Source: Halobacillus sp. Marseille-P3879
GTDB lineage: Bacteria; Bacillota; Bacilli; Bacillales; Halobacillaceae
Direction: 5' to 3'
Assembly: GCF_900240285.1 (NCBI RefSeq)
Contig: NZ_OESS01000001.1
Location: forward strand, 372,001 to 436,000
DNA length: 64,000 nucleotides
The notes under the pieces are model-generated. The model searched no databases, was not told the DNA's origin, and saw only the letters and a program-made list of their open reading frames with translations. The position numbers and the translations under genes were made by a program. This document shows, one piece after another, positions 1 through 8,248 of this stretch; positions within the stretch are counted from its first letter, which is position 1; every line of letters begins with the position of its first letter.

Positions 1-594
1 GACCATGGTGGTGAATATCCAGCGATCGTTCCATTGCTGCCGACAGGAGATCATACTTCCATTCCGCATCTTACCTGGTCTGATCGTCCCTTTGTAGATG
101 GCAGCCCGGTAATTGTTGAATTAGCCGGTTGTTATAAGCGTTACCACGTGCCCCTTGCTCGAACGGTTTCAATCGGGGAGCCTAATCAGAAACTGGAGCT
201 GCTGGCCCCAGTGGTGTTAGAAGGGATCCAAAATGTATTAGAAGCTGCAAAGCCAGGGGTAACGTGCAGTGATCTTGAAGCGGTTTGGTCGAAGAGTATT
301 AAAAAGCATGGATTTGAGAAAGAATCCCGGCTTGGATACTCAGTAGGTCTGAACTATCCGCCTGACTGGGGAGAGCATACAGCGAGTATTAGAAAAGGGG
401 ACCCTACCGTACTTGAGCCAAATATGACGTTTCATTTGATTCCGGCTTTATGGTTTGACTATGACGGTATTGAGATCAGCGAAACATTTAGAGTCACGGA
501 AACAGGCTGCGAACGATTTACGACATACCCGCAGGAACTTATAGTCAAGCGTGAGTCCTCTATATTGATAAACAGCAGCGACCAAATTAGTTAA
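1..594 (+). CDS. doeA: Ectoine hydrolase, M24 family (5' end outside window)
   Basis: The reading frame is open from base 1, so this is the C-terminal ~197 residues of a longer protein. It hydrolyses ectoine to N-acetyl-2,4-diaminobutyrate, the first catabolic step, in the cytoplasm. Visible landmarks are HGGEYPAIVPLLPTG, AGCYKRYHVPLARTV, a GLNYPPDWGEHT segment and the C-terminal ISETFRVTETGCE, which follow the DoeA/EutD ectoine hydrolase pattern rather than generic Xaa-Pro peptidases. It is followed after 4 nt by an OCD-family gene and then a deacetylase and dehydrogenases, the normal setting for ectoine use. Whether the N-terminal creatinase-like domain is present cannot be seen. The exact substrate stereochemistry is inferred from the family. 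Confidence 0.88.
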   Translation, partial: DHGGEYPAIVPLLPTGDHTSIPHLTWSDRPFVDGSPVIVELAGCYKRYHVPLARTVSIGEPNQKLELLAPVVLEGIQNVLEAAKPGVTCSDLEAVWSKSIKKHGFEKESRLGYSVGLNYPPDWGEHTASIRKGDPTVLEPNMTFHLIPALWFDYDGIEISETFRVTETGCERFTTYPQELIVKRESSILINSSDQIS

Positions 595-598
595 GGGG

Positions 599-1582
599 GT
601 GGGAACGATTCGTTTATATGAACGGGATCGAATTGAACGGGTGATACGACTGGATACTACTTTAATCGATAAAGTAGAAGGGGCTTTTACCGATTTAACA
701 ACAAAACAAGTGACAATGCCGCCGATTATGCGAATCGATGTCCCGGCGAATAACGGCGAAGTAGATATTAAGTCTGCTTATATTGAAGGATTAGACAGCT
801 TTGCGGTTAAGTTGTCTTCCGGATTCTTTGATAACCCTAAACGAGGTCTTCCCAGTGCAAACGGAATGATGATTCTGTTAAGTGCCGAAACCGGGGAGCC
901 TCTGGCTGTCTTTGCTGATAACGGGCTGTTGACTGACTTAAGGACAGCTGCTGCAGGAGCCGTAGCTGCCCGTTCTTTAAGCAGAGAAGACAGCAGGACA
1001 GCAGGGATAATTGGTACAGGTTCTCAAGCCAGATATCAGCTCGAAGCGCTGACTACGGTACGTGCCATTGAACAAGTATATGTGTTTGGGCGCAATGAAG
1101 AGAAAGCAGAGCTGTACAAGAGAGAAATGGAAACGAAACTTGGTATTGCTGTGAAAGTCATGACAACGGTAAGAGAAGTGGTTGAAAACAGTGATATTGT
1201 CGTTACCACTACACCTGCTGACGAGCCGATTATTCATTCGGAATGGCTCCATAAGGGATTGCATATAACTGCGATGGGTTCTGACGCAGAGCATAAGCAG
1301 GAGCTTAGTCCAGAGGTCCTGGAAACAGCAGATCTGTTTGTATGTGATGTGGTTAGTCAATCTGAGCGTCTAGGTGAATTAAGGGCTTGTTCAAATCAGA
1401 AGGTAATAAACTCAGCAGTTGAGCTTGGCCAGATTACAAGCGGGAGTAAAGACGGCAGAATAAGTAATGATCAAGTAACGATTTGTGATTTAACCGGAAC
1501 GGGGGCACAAGATACAGCGATCGCCCGGTATGTATATCAATTATTGGTGAACAGGGAGGATGAGAATCATGAAAGAAGCTAA
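599..1582 (+). CDS. Ornithine cyclodeaminase/mu-crystallin family protein (EutC-like)
   Basis: About 325 residues with the family's NAD-binding fold: a GIIGTGSQARYQLEAL dinucleotide loop near residue 138, VVTTTPADEPI, and ITAMGSDAEHKQEL. Members in ectoine clusters are called EutC and are thought to act on diaminobutyrate-type intermediates, possibly in 5-hydroxyectoine use. The GTG at 599 lies inside the ribosome site itself (AAGGGGGTG at 593-601); an in-frame ATT at 608 sits at ideal spacing and may be the true, rare start. It overlaps the next gene by 14 nt. The usual partner EutB (a threonine-dehydratase-type PLP enzyme) is not beside it; a gamma-lyase-type PLP enzyme is. Function on a specific substrate is inference. 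Confidence 0.82.
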   Translation: MGTIRLYERDRIERVIRLDTTLIDKVEGAFTDLTTKQVTMPPIMRIDVPANNGEVDIKSAYIEGLDSFAVKLSSGFFDNPKRGLPSANGMMILLSAETGEPLAVFADNGLLTDLRTAAAGAVAARSLSREDSRTAGIIGTGSQARYQLEALTTVRAIEQVYVFGRNEEKAELYKREMETKLGIAVKVMTTVREVVENSDIVVTTTPADEPIIHSEWLHKGLHITAMGSDAEHKQELSPEVLETADLFVCDVVSQSERLGELRACSNQKVINSAVELGQITSGSKDGRISNDQVTICDLTGTGAQDTAIARYVYQLLVNREDENHERS

Positions 1583-2768
1583 ATTTGGAACAAAATCAAT
1601 TTGGGCTGGAGAAAAAGATCAATTAGCATTTGGAGCTACGCAGGTACCGGTTGTTCATAGTGTTTCTTTTGGATATGACGATATGGATGACTGGTATGAA
1701 GTTGCGATTGGCAATAAAAAGGGCCACATTTACGGCCGTAACACGAATCCGACCGTAGAAGCTTTTGAAGAGAAAATCCGGATCCTTGAAGGCGCAGAAG
1801 CAGCAACCAGCTTTTCTACTGGAATGGCGGCGATCAGCAATACTCTTGGTACGCTGCTTCATCCCGGCGACAGGATTGTTTCGATTAAAGACACTTATGG
1901 CGGAACGAATAAAATTTTCACAGAGTTTCTTCCTCAGTTGAATATAGATGTCATGCTTTGTGATACTGGTGATCATGATGCGATTGAATCAGAAATAGAG
2001 AAAGGCTGCAAGGTCCTCTATTTAGAGAGCCCAACCAATCCAACTGTAAAAATAACTGATATTAAGAGAATGGCCAAAGCTGGTAAAGCGGTCGGAGCAA
2101 CAGTCGTCGTAGATAATACGTTTGCTACACCTGTTAACCAGAATCCAATTGATCTCGGTGTTGATTTGGTGATTCACAGTGCAACTAAATTTCTCGGAGG
2201 GCATGCCGATGCTTTAGGAGGAGCAGTATGCGGCAGTAAAGAGCTTGTAGAGAAGATTTATCATTACCGTGAAATCAATGGAGCCACATTAGATCCGATG
2301 GCGGCTTACCTTTTATTAAGAGGGATGAAAACTTTAAAGCTGCGGATTGAAAAACAGAACCAAAATGCTCAGCAAATTGCTGAATTCTTAAAGCAGTTCG
2401 ACGTAGTAGAAGATGTGTTTTATCCAGGTTTGGCAGAACACACAGGTCATGAAATTGCGAAGGAGCAAATGAGAGGATTTGGCGGTATGCTTAGTTTCTC
2501 CGTCAAAGGAGGCGTTGATACGGTTCGTCACCTGCTTCCAAGCTTAAAATACGCAAACCGTGCAGCTAACCTTGGAAGTGTAGAAACAATTGTCGGACCA
2601 GCAAGGACCACGAGTCATGTAGAATGCACTCCTGCAGAGCGAGCAGCGATGGGTATTCCTGAAGGGCTGATTCGCTACTCAGCCGGCATTGAAGATATTG
2701 AAGATTTAAAACAAGATTTAGAGCAGGCGTTTCAGGCACTTCCAAAGGATTTAGCGGTTCAGAGCTAA
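1569..2768 (+). CDS. Cystathionine gamma-lyase/synthase-family PLP enzyme
   Basis: 399 residues, full length for the Cys/Met-metabolism PLP family. Seen: YGRNTNPT near the N-terminus, a substrate/PLP segment LESPTNPTVKI, the aspartate in VVDNTFATP, and the PLP lysine in HSATKFLGGH. The second ATG (1569) is preferred over 1560 because GGGAGGA at 1554-1560 is 8 nt upstream. In ordinary metabolism these enzymes cleave cystathionine, homocysteine or methionine. Its place between eutC-like and deacetylase genes, with a homoserine dehydrogenase two genes on, suggests a role in the ectoine pathway, perhaps elimination on a C4 amino acid derivative. That is inference; a plain methionine/cysteine gene is the alternative. 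Confidence 0.85.
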   Translation: MKEAKFGTKSIWAGEKDQLAFGATQVPVVHSVSFGYDDMDDWYEVAIGNKKGHIYGRNTNPTVEAFEEKIRILEGAEAATSFSTGMAAISNTLGTLLHPGDRIVSIKDTYGGTNKIFTEFLPQLNIDVMLCDTGDHDAIESEIEKGCKVLYLESPTNPTVKITDIKRMAKAGKAVGATVVVDNTFATPVNQNPIDLGVDLVIHSATKFLGGHADALGGAVCGSKELVEKIYHYREINGATLDPMAAYLLLRGMKTLKLRIEKQNQNAQQIAEFLKQFDVVEDVFYPGLAEHTGHEIAKEQMRGFGGMLSFSVKGGVDTVRHLLPSLKYANRAANLGSVETIVGPARTTSHVECTPAERAAMGIPEGLIRYSAGIEDIEDLKQDLEQAFQALPKDLAVQS

Positions 2769-2783
2769 ACTGAGGTGAGGTTG

Positions 2784-3959
2784 ATGAAGCAGCGGAACGT
2801 CTTAAACCATAGGAAAAAAGCCGAAGCTGTTTACCCGGAGCTGGTCAAATGGAGACGCGATTTTCATAAACATCCGGAATTAAGCTTTAATGAGAAACGG
2901 ACGAGTGAAAAAGTTATAGAGGTTTTGCAAAGCTTTGACGGGTTCCACATTCAATCTAACGTGGGAGGTTATGGAGTGATAGCCTCCCTGTCCAATGGGG
3001 ACGGTCCGGTTATCGGACTACGGGCGGATATGGACGCTTTACCGATTCAAGAGCAGTCGGCCTGTGAATATGCATCGAGGAATCCCGGCGTCATGCATGC
3101 TTGTGGCCATGACGCCCATACAGCGATATTGCTTGGGGCGGCCAAAATATTAAGTGAAAACAGAAAACATTTAAAGGGCACGATTAAGCTGATTTTTCAG
3201 CCGGCAGAAGAGGCTTGTGATGAAAATGGCGAGTCTGGAGCTGTGAAAATGCTCCAATCGGGTTTCCTGGATGATATTGATCGTGCAGTGGCTTTGCATA
3301 TGTGCCCCTGGCAGCCAAGAGGGACGATTCAACTGCATGACGGTCCCAGTATGGCAAACAATGACGAATTTGATCTTGCCATTAAAGGGCGAGGAGGACA
3401 TGGAGGTTATCCTCAGGATACAATTGATCCCTTATGGCTTTCGGCGCAGGTTCTTCAGGCCCTCTACAGCATGAATGGACGTAAAATAGATCCTTTACAA
3501 GTGGGAACAATCAGTCTAGGGCAGATACACGGCGGGAAAGCTCACAATATTATTCCTGATGAAGTGATGGTTAAAGGAACCATTCGCTCTTATGAAAAAA
3601 ACGTACGTTTGACGCTGATAGATGAGCTTGAAAATGCAGCTTCTCTTGCAAGTGCTTTAGGCGGATCCTATGAATTAAGGATAAATGAAGGGGAACCGGC
3701 ACTGATCAACCATCCTTATATCAATGAAATTATTGAGAAAGCAGCAGAGGGTTTTCATATTGTTAAGAAACCTTTTGGAATGGGAAGTGAAGACTTCAGC
3801 TATATAACGGAAAAAATTCCGGCAGCCATGTTTTTTCTCGGATGTAGACTGGAAGAAGAACGCGGCCTGCATCATCCACAGTTTGACATTGATGAATCCG
3901 CCCTGGTTGATGGTACAGCAATTTTAGTCGGTTTTGTAGAACATTTGTTAAAAAGGTGA
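2784..3959 (+). CDS. M20 amidohydrolase, probable N-acetyl-diaminobutyrate deacetylase
   Basis: 391 residues of the M20D aminoacylase/amidohydrolase type: metal ligands in HACGHDAHTAILLGAA, the glutamates of QPAEEACDENGESGA, a histidine in VALHMCPW, and a C-terminal GMGSEDFSYI with a final HHPQFDIDE. It should remove an N-acyl group from an amino acid. In this operon the expected substrate is N-acetyl-2,4-diaminobutyrate, giving free diaminobutyrate. In Halomonas that step uses DoeB, which belongs to a different (AstE/AspA) family, so this would be a non-orthologous replacement. ATG 2784 follows GAGGTGAGG; the upstream GTG at 2775 overlaps that site. It overlaps the following open frame but not its likely start. 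Confidence 0.82.
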   Translation: MKQRNVLNHRKKAEAVYPELVKWRRDFHKHPELSFNEKRTSEKVIEVLQSFDGFHIQSNVGGYGVIASLSNGDGPVIGLRADMDALPIQEQSACEYASRNPGVMHACGHDAHTAILLGAAKILSENRKHLKGTIKLIFQPAEEACDENGESGAVKMLQSGFLDDIDRAVALHMCPWQPRGTIQLHDGPSMANNDEFDLAIKGRGGHGGYPQDTIDPLWLSAQVLQALYSMNGRKIDPLQVGTISLGQIHGGKAHNIIPDEVMVKGTIRSYEKNVRLTLIDELENAASLASALGGSYELRINEGEPALINHPYINEIIEKAAEGFHIVKKPFGMGSEDFSYITEKIPAAMFFLGCRLEEERGLHHPQFDIDESALVDGTAILVGFVEHLLKR

Positions 3960-3970
3960 GGAGGAGGACA

Positions 3971-5023
3971 ATGACAACAAATATTGCATTTATCGGGTTT
4001 GGAGGCGTTGGGCAGGCCCTGGCGGAAATCATAAGGGATCGAAAAAACAGCTTAGTATCATCCTATGGGTTAGACGCAAAGATCGTAGCAGTCTCAGACG
4101 TAATGAAAGGGTCGATTTATCACCCGGAAGGTTTGGATATCGATGAACTGCTGTCCGCTGTACGGGAGAAGGGATCCGTAGAAGCTTATGGAAAAGCTCC
4201 TCACGCTACTACCGGGTTAGACAGTATCGAGACGATCACTAATACAAATGCTGACGTTATTGTTGAAGTAACATTTACAGATGTGAATACAGGGGAACCG
4301 GCTATTACTCACTGCCGCAAAGCCTTTGAGCACGGGAAAAGCGTAGTGACTACGAACAAAGGGCCTGTGGCACTTGCTTATCGTGAACTGGAAGAACTGT
4401 CCAGAAAAAATAATGCCTTTTTCGGATTTGAAGGCACTGTGATGAGCGGAACGCCGGCATTGCGTATGCCGATAGAAACGTTAGCAGGCAACCAAATTAC
4501 AGAAGTACGTGGAATATTGAATGGAACGACGAATTATATTTTGACCGAAATGGAAAAAGGTCAGTCATATGAAGAGTCATTAGAAAAAGCACAAAAACTA
4601 GGGTATGCAGAGGCCGACCCGACAAGTGACGTAGAAGGGTACGATGCGCGGTACAAAGCAGCCATCCTTTCCAATTATATAATGAATAACCCGATCTCCC
4701 ATAAAGAAGTGGAGTGTAAAGGGATAAGCGGTGTCACTTTAGATGACGTACAATCTGCTTTAAAAGAAGGAAAAAGGTGGAAGCTGCTTGCTCGAATAAA
4801 AAATGAAAAAGGAAAGGTGAAGGCTTCTGTGATGCCGGAATGCATTGAAAACAGCGATCCGCTGGCAAGTGTAACAGGGGCAACTAACGCGATTGTATAT
4901 GAATGTGACTTATCCGGTCCGATTATGTTAACGGGCGCAGGAGCAGGACTGAAGGAAACGGGGTTTTCGTTGTTAATTGACTTAATTCATTACCAGAAGG
5001 AGAAAAAGCTGGCCAAAATTTAA
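3971..5023 (+). CDS. Short homoserine dehydrogenase (no ACT domain)
   Basis: 350 residues. It begins with a Rossmann segment IAFIGFGGVGQALAEI, has the NAD(P)-site NKGPVALAY, a GILNGTTNYIL stretch and the ADPTSDVEGYDA catalytic region of homoserine dehydrogenases. It lacks the C-terminal ACT regulatory domain of biosynthetic enzymes (about 430 residues), so it should not be feedback-inhibited by threonine that way. Reaction: aspartate semialdehyde to or from homoserine. Aspartate semialdehyde is the C4 intermediate of ectoine breakdown, which explains its position. ATG 3971 follows GGAGGAGG; the in-frame GTG at 3956 is within the previous gene's stop region. Confidence 0.85.
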   Translation: MTTNIAFIGFGGVGQALAEIIRDRKNSLVSSYGLDAKIVAVSDVMKGSIYHPEGLDIDELLSAVREKGSVEAYGKAPHATTGLDSIETITNTNADVIVEVTFTDVNTGEPAITHCRKAFEHGKSVVTTNKGPVALAYRELEELSRKNNAFFGFEGTVMSGTPALRMPIETLAGNQITEVRGILNGTTNYILTEMEKGQSYEESLEKAQKLGYAEADPTSDVEGYDARYKAAILSNYIMNNPISHKEVECKGISGVTLDDVQSALKEGKRWKLLARIKNEKGKVKASVMPECIENSDPLASVTGATNAIVYECDLSGPIMLTGAGAGLKETGFSLLIDLIHYQKEKKLAKI

Positions 5024-5038
5024 TGGGTGGTGATTACT

Positions 5039-6487
5039 ATGCATACGAAGGTGAAAGCGATGAAAATGCTTATCGGCGGGAAATGGGTAGAGGGAAAGAA
5101 GTCTGTGGAAGTTGTGAACCCTCAAAACAATGAGCCGATTGCTACTGTCCCATTAGCTTCGAAGGATCAAATGTTGGAAGCGGTTGAAGCGGCGGAGAGA
5201 GCGTACCAGACCACTACGGTATGGCCGACTCACGAGCGGATTGCAATCTTAACAAAGGTTTCCAACTATATGATGGAGCATGCAGAAGATTTTGCTAAGG
5301 TTATTGCAAGTGAAGGGAGTAAGACCATAAATGAAGCCCGTGGGGAAGTAAAGCGTGCCGCTCAAACGATTCAGATCAGTGCGGAAGAAGCACGCAGAAT
5401 TAACGGAGAAACAATTAACTTCGACCAGAATGAAGGCAGTGAGAACCGCGTTGGATATTATTATCGTTTTCCGATCGGTGTAGTAGGAGCCATTACGCCT
5501 TTTAATGACCCCTTGAATATGGTAGCTCATAAAATTGGTCCAGCGATTGCTTCCGGCAATGCCATTGTGCTTAAACCGGCGACAGTAACTCCGCTTAGTG
5601 CATTAAAATTAGCTGATGCTTTTGTGAAAGCGGGACTGCCGGAGGGATTTCTCTCAGTCGTAACTGGGTCTGGACGTGAGATTGGTAATACACTTGTGCA
5701 GCATCCTGCGGTGCAGATGATTTCCTTTACCGGAGGACCGGAAGCAGGTGAAAAAATTACTCAAAAAGCAGGAACAAAAAAGCTAAGCATGGAGCTTGGA
5801 TCTAATTCTCCTGTAATTGTCCTTGAGGACGCTGACTTGCATGATGCTGTACAGTCTACGGTGTCCGGAGCTTTCTCAGCTGTTGGTCAGAATTGTATTG
5901 GGGTTCAAAGAGTTTATGTGCAAAAAAGCATATATGACACTTTTCTCGATACGTTTGTTAATCGAACCTCAGAGCTTAATGTAGGCGACAAAATGGATGA
6001 ATTAACCGATATGGGTCCTTTAATTAGTGAAAAGGAAGCACTTCGAGTAGAAAACTGGGTAAATGAAGCTGTAGGTAAAGGAGCAGTAGTTGAATTCGGT
6101 GGAAAACGTAAGGGTGCTTACTATACGCCGACTATTTTATCGAATGTCCCGGAAGATGCCACCATTGCAAAGGAAGAGATCTTCGGTCCTGTTGTTTTAA
6201 TTTATCCTGTGGATTCGCTGTATGAAGCTGTAGAGAAGGCAAACGATGTAAACTACGGTCTGCAGGCCGGTATTTTCACAAGTAATATTAATCAAGCCTT
6301 TTATGCCATAAAACACATGAATGTGGGCGGTATCATGATCAATGACAGCAGTGATTATCGAATTGATGCGATGCCGTTTGGAGGTACAAAGGGTTCAGGT
6401 ATCGGACGTGAGGGAATTCAATTTGCAATTGAGTCCATGACCGAAGCAAAGGTGGTTTCCTTTAGGCTTCAAGAAAAATTATTATAA
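5039..6487 (+). CDS. NAD(P)-dependent aldehyde dehydrogenase, probable aspartate-semialdehyde oxidising (DoeC-like)
   Basis: 482 residues with the complete aldehyde dehydrogenase set: ITPFNDPLNMVAHKIGPA, NAIVLKPATVTPLSA, FTGGPEAGEKI, the general-base glutamate in LSMELGSN and the nucleophilic cysteine in GQNCIGVQR, then EEIFGPVV. DoeC-type members oxidise aspartate semialdehyde to aspartate, the last step of ectoine degradation, and that is the likely role here; succinate-semialdehyde or methylmalonate-semialdehyde dehydrogenase activity cannot be excluded from sequence. ATG 5039 is chosen over GTG 5027/5030 because GGGTGGTG lies just upstream. It is the last gene before a strong terminator, so the operon ends here. 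Confidence 0.85.
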   Translation: MHTKVKAMKMLIGGKWVEGKKSVEVVNPQNNEPIATVPLASKDQMLEAVEAAERAYQTTTVWPTHERIAILTKVSNYMMEHAEDFAKVIASEGSKTINEARGEVKRAAQTIQISAEEARRINGETINFDQNEGSENRVGYYYRFPIGVVGAITPFNDPLNMVAHKIGPAIASGNAIVLKPATVTPLSALKLADAFVKAGLPEGFLSVVTGSGREIGNTLVQHPAVQMISFTGGPEAGEKITQKAGTKKLSMELGSNSPVIVLEDADLHDAVQSTVSGAFSAVGQNCIGVQRVYVQKSIYDTFLDTFVNRTSELNVGDKMDELTDMGPLISEKEALRVENWVNEAVGKGAVVEFGGKRKGAYYTPTILSNVPEDATIAKEEIFGPVVLIYPVDSLYEAVEKANDVNYGLQAGIFTSNINQAFYAIKHMNVGGIMINDSSDYRIDAMPFGGTKGSGIGREGIQFAIESMTEAKVVSFRLQEKLL

Positions 6488-6496
6488 GAATTATAC

Positions 6497-6530
6497 AGGA
6501 AAAGCCACTATATTTTAGTGGCTTTTTCCT
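6497..6530 (+). terminator. Intrinsic terminator of the ectoine operon
   Basis: GC-containing stem AAAGCCACTA / TAGTGGCTTT with a short AT loop, followed by a T run. It ends the unit formed by the six genes upstream. Confidence 0.85.
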
Positions 6531-6603
6531 TTGCTTTCAAAGGATATTTTCTCTCCTCATGCACAAATTAAAGGGGAGGAAAGATTCCTTAAGGAGGCAA
6601 AAC

Positions 6604-7332
6604 ATGATGAGAAAAATAATTTACACATCATGCATGATATTATGTGCGTCAGCTCTTACGGCATGTGGTGCTAATAATGATGACCCGGCGGATAATGCCG
6701 CATCAGAATATAATCAAGTTACCTATGGACCGGGTGCTGAAGGCGAAGATAGACGTATGAATGATTTAAATCGTTTTGATGAGAATTTCCCGTTTGATAA
6801 CAAAACCCCTTTTTATCCGTACGATCGGAATACAGAGGAAAATCGACAACAGTATAATAACGACGGACCGTATCCTCACGGTGGAGAGGAACGAGAAGGA
6901 GATCAAAAAAGGGAACAGCAAGAAAGATCTGGTGACCAGGAGCAACAGCAGGTTACAGGGGATATCCACGAACAAGTTGTACAGTTGACAAATGAAGCAC
7001 GGGAAGAGCAGGGATTAGAGCCGCTTGAGCTAAGTGAGGAAGTATCTGAAGTAGCTCAGGAGAAATCTGAAGACATGGCCGAAAATGATTATTTTTCCCA
7101 CACTTCTCCAACTTATGGCAGTCCTTTTGACATGTTGCAAGAGTTTAACGTTGACTATAATACAGCTGCAGAGAATATTGCTGCTGGACAGCAGACACCT
7201 GAAGAAGTAGTGGACGGGTGGCTGAATAGTTCAGGACACCGTAAAAACATTATGAATGAAAACATGACGGAAATTGGCGTAGGTTATGAAGAAAATGGTC
7301 ATCACTGGACCCAGATGTTTATTGGAAATTAA
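6604..7332 (+). CDS. CAP-domain (SCP/YkwD-like) lipoprotein
   Basis: 242 residues. The N-terminus is a lipoprotein signal with lipobox LTAC (cysteine ~residue 21), so it should be anchored outside the membrane. A low-complexity acidic and Gln/Glu/Arg-rich linker (about residues 45-125) leads to a C-terminal CAP domain: VVQLTNEAREEQGL, KSEDMAENDYFSHTSPTYGSP, ENIAAGQQTPEEVVDGWLNSSGHRKNIM and HHWTQMFIG. CAP proteins of this kind occur on spore or cell surfaces; the biochemical role is not settled. AAGGAGG precedes ATG 6604. A close paralogue of the CAP domain lies at 56202. Confidence 0.88.
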   Translation: MMRKIIYTSCMILCASALTACGANNDDPADNAASEYNQVTYGPGAEGEDRRMNDLNRFDENFPFDNKTPFYPYDRNTEENRQQYNNDGPYPHGGEEREGDQKREQQERSGDQEQQQVTGDIHEQVVQLTNEAREEQGLEPLELSEEVSEVAQEKSEDMAENDYFSHTSPTYGSPFDMLQEFNVDYNTAAENIAAGQQTPEEVVDGWLNSSGHRKNIMNENMTEIGVGYEENGHHWTQMFIGN

Positions 7333-7334
7333 TC

Positions 7335-7362
7335 AAAAGACGCGATCCTTCGCGTCTTTTTC
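7335..7362 (+). terminator. Intrinsic terminator after CAP lipoprotein
   Basis: Stem AAAAGACGCG / CGCGTCTTTT with a six-base loop and T run, beginning 3 nt after the stop codon. Confidence 0.85.
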
Positions 7363-7445
7363 ATTTGGAAGAATTAACATCGATTGTTTTCCTAAAGAGT
7401 CTGGAATGCTAATAACAACCATTTATTATCCAGGAGGTGATCTTC

Positions 7446-8147
7446 ATGAAAAAGATCCTGCTCGTGTTCTGCTTTGTTTTTTTTCTACAAAACATTCAGC
7501 CGTATTTTACTCAAGCGGATTCCCGACAGCTCACTGCCATTGGTGATTCGATCCCTTATGGTTACAACTTAAGCAAAGATAATCACGACCCTTCAGAAAA
7601 AGCTTTTCCATATACAATCGGGGAACAGGCTGGACTTGAAGTTACGAATTTAGGGATCCCCGGGCTTACTTCAGAAGAGCTGTTAAAAGCGGTAAAGCAT
7701 AACGACATATTCAGGGATACGATTCGGGAATCCGATTATATAGTCCTGTACATTGGAGGAAACGATCTTTTAAATTTACTAAAGAAACATAAAGGTGTTA
7801 AAGGAATTGATATGGATGAAGCGGCCATCGTTGTACGCAATCTTTTATTTAATGTTTATTCTATTATAATGGAGCTTGATCAATTAACTGATGGTAAAAT
7901 TCTTGTATATAACATTTATAACCCCTATCCAGAAGAAGGAAAATCGCTGGATCGGCCTCTTCAGTATATTAATACTCAATATAGTTCATTGATTAAACTG
8001 CTCAGCCATTTTACAGAAGTGAGGCTTGTAAATGCTTATAAGGCATTTAAAGGTCATCCTGAATACATTTTAAAGGATGATGTTCACCCAACAGCTGAAG
8101 GCCAAATCGTACTTGCGAATTTAGGATTAAAAAAACTAAAGAAGTAA
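7446..8147 (+). CDS. Secreted SGNH/GDSL-family hydrolase
   Basis: 233 residues with an N-terminal signal peptide (MKKILLVFCFVFFLQ...). Catalytic blocks of the SGNH family are all visible: block I AIGDSIPYGYNL (nucleophile Ser), block III GGNDLLN, and block V DDVHPTAEG (Asp and His). Block II glycine is probably in TNLGIPGLTSEEL. Expected activity is hydrolysis of an ester, lipid or carbohydrate acyl group outside the cell; the substrate cannot be told. Start ATG 7446 follows GGAGGTGA; an in-frame GTG at 7437 overlaps that site. Confidence 0.87.
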   Translation: MKKILLVFCFVFFLQNIQPYFTQADSRQLTAIGDSIPYGYNLSKDNHDPSEKAFPYTIGEQAGLEVTNLGIPGLTSEELLKAVKHNDIFRDTIRESDYIVLYIGGNDLLNLLKKHKGVKGIDMDEAAIVVRNLLFNVYSIIMELDQLTDGKILVYNIYNPYPEEGKSLDRPLQYINTQYSSLIKLLSHFTEVRLVNAYKAFKGHPEYILKDDVHPTAEGQIVLANLGLKKLKK

Positions 8148-8203
8148 GGATAGGCAGACAAAGGAACCATGTCTTTGCTTCTTTTATGTTTTCCCTTAAG
8201 AAC

Positions 8204-8213
8204 TTGTTATAAT
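8204..8213 (+). promoter_or_regulatory. Extended -10 promoter of the Gfo/Idh gene
   Basis: TGTTATAAT, i.e. a TGn motif joined to a consensus TATAAT at 8208-8213, about 35 nt before the start codon. No convincing -35 at the proper distance. Confidence 0.5.
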
Positions 8214-8248
8214 GAGGGTAACTTTGATTAAATAAGGGGAATTTACAT

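Noticed and set aside
8155-8185. CAAAG / CTTTG hairpin after the GDSL gene
   Set aside because: Only about five pairs and no proper T run.
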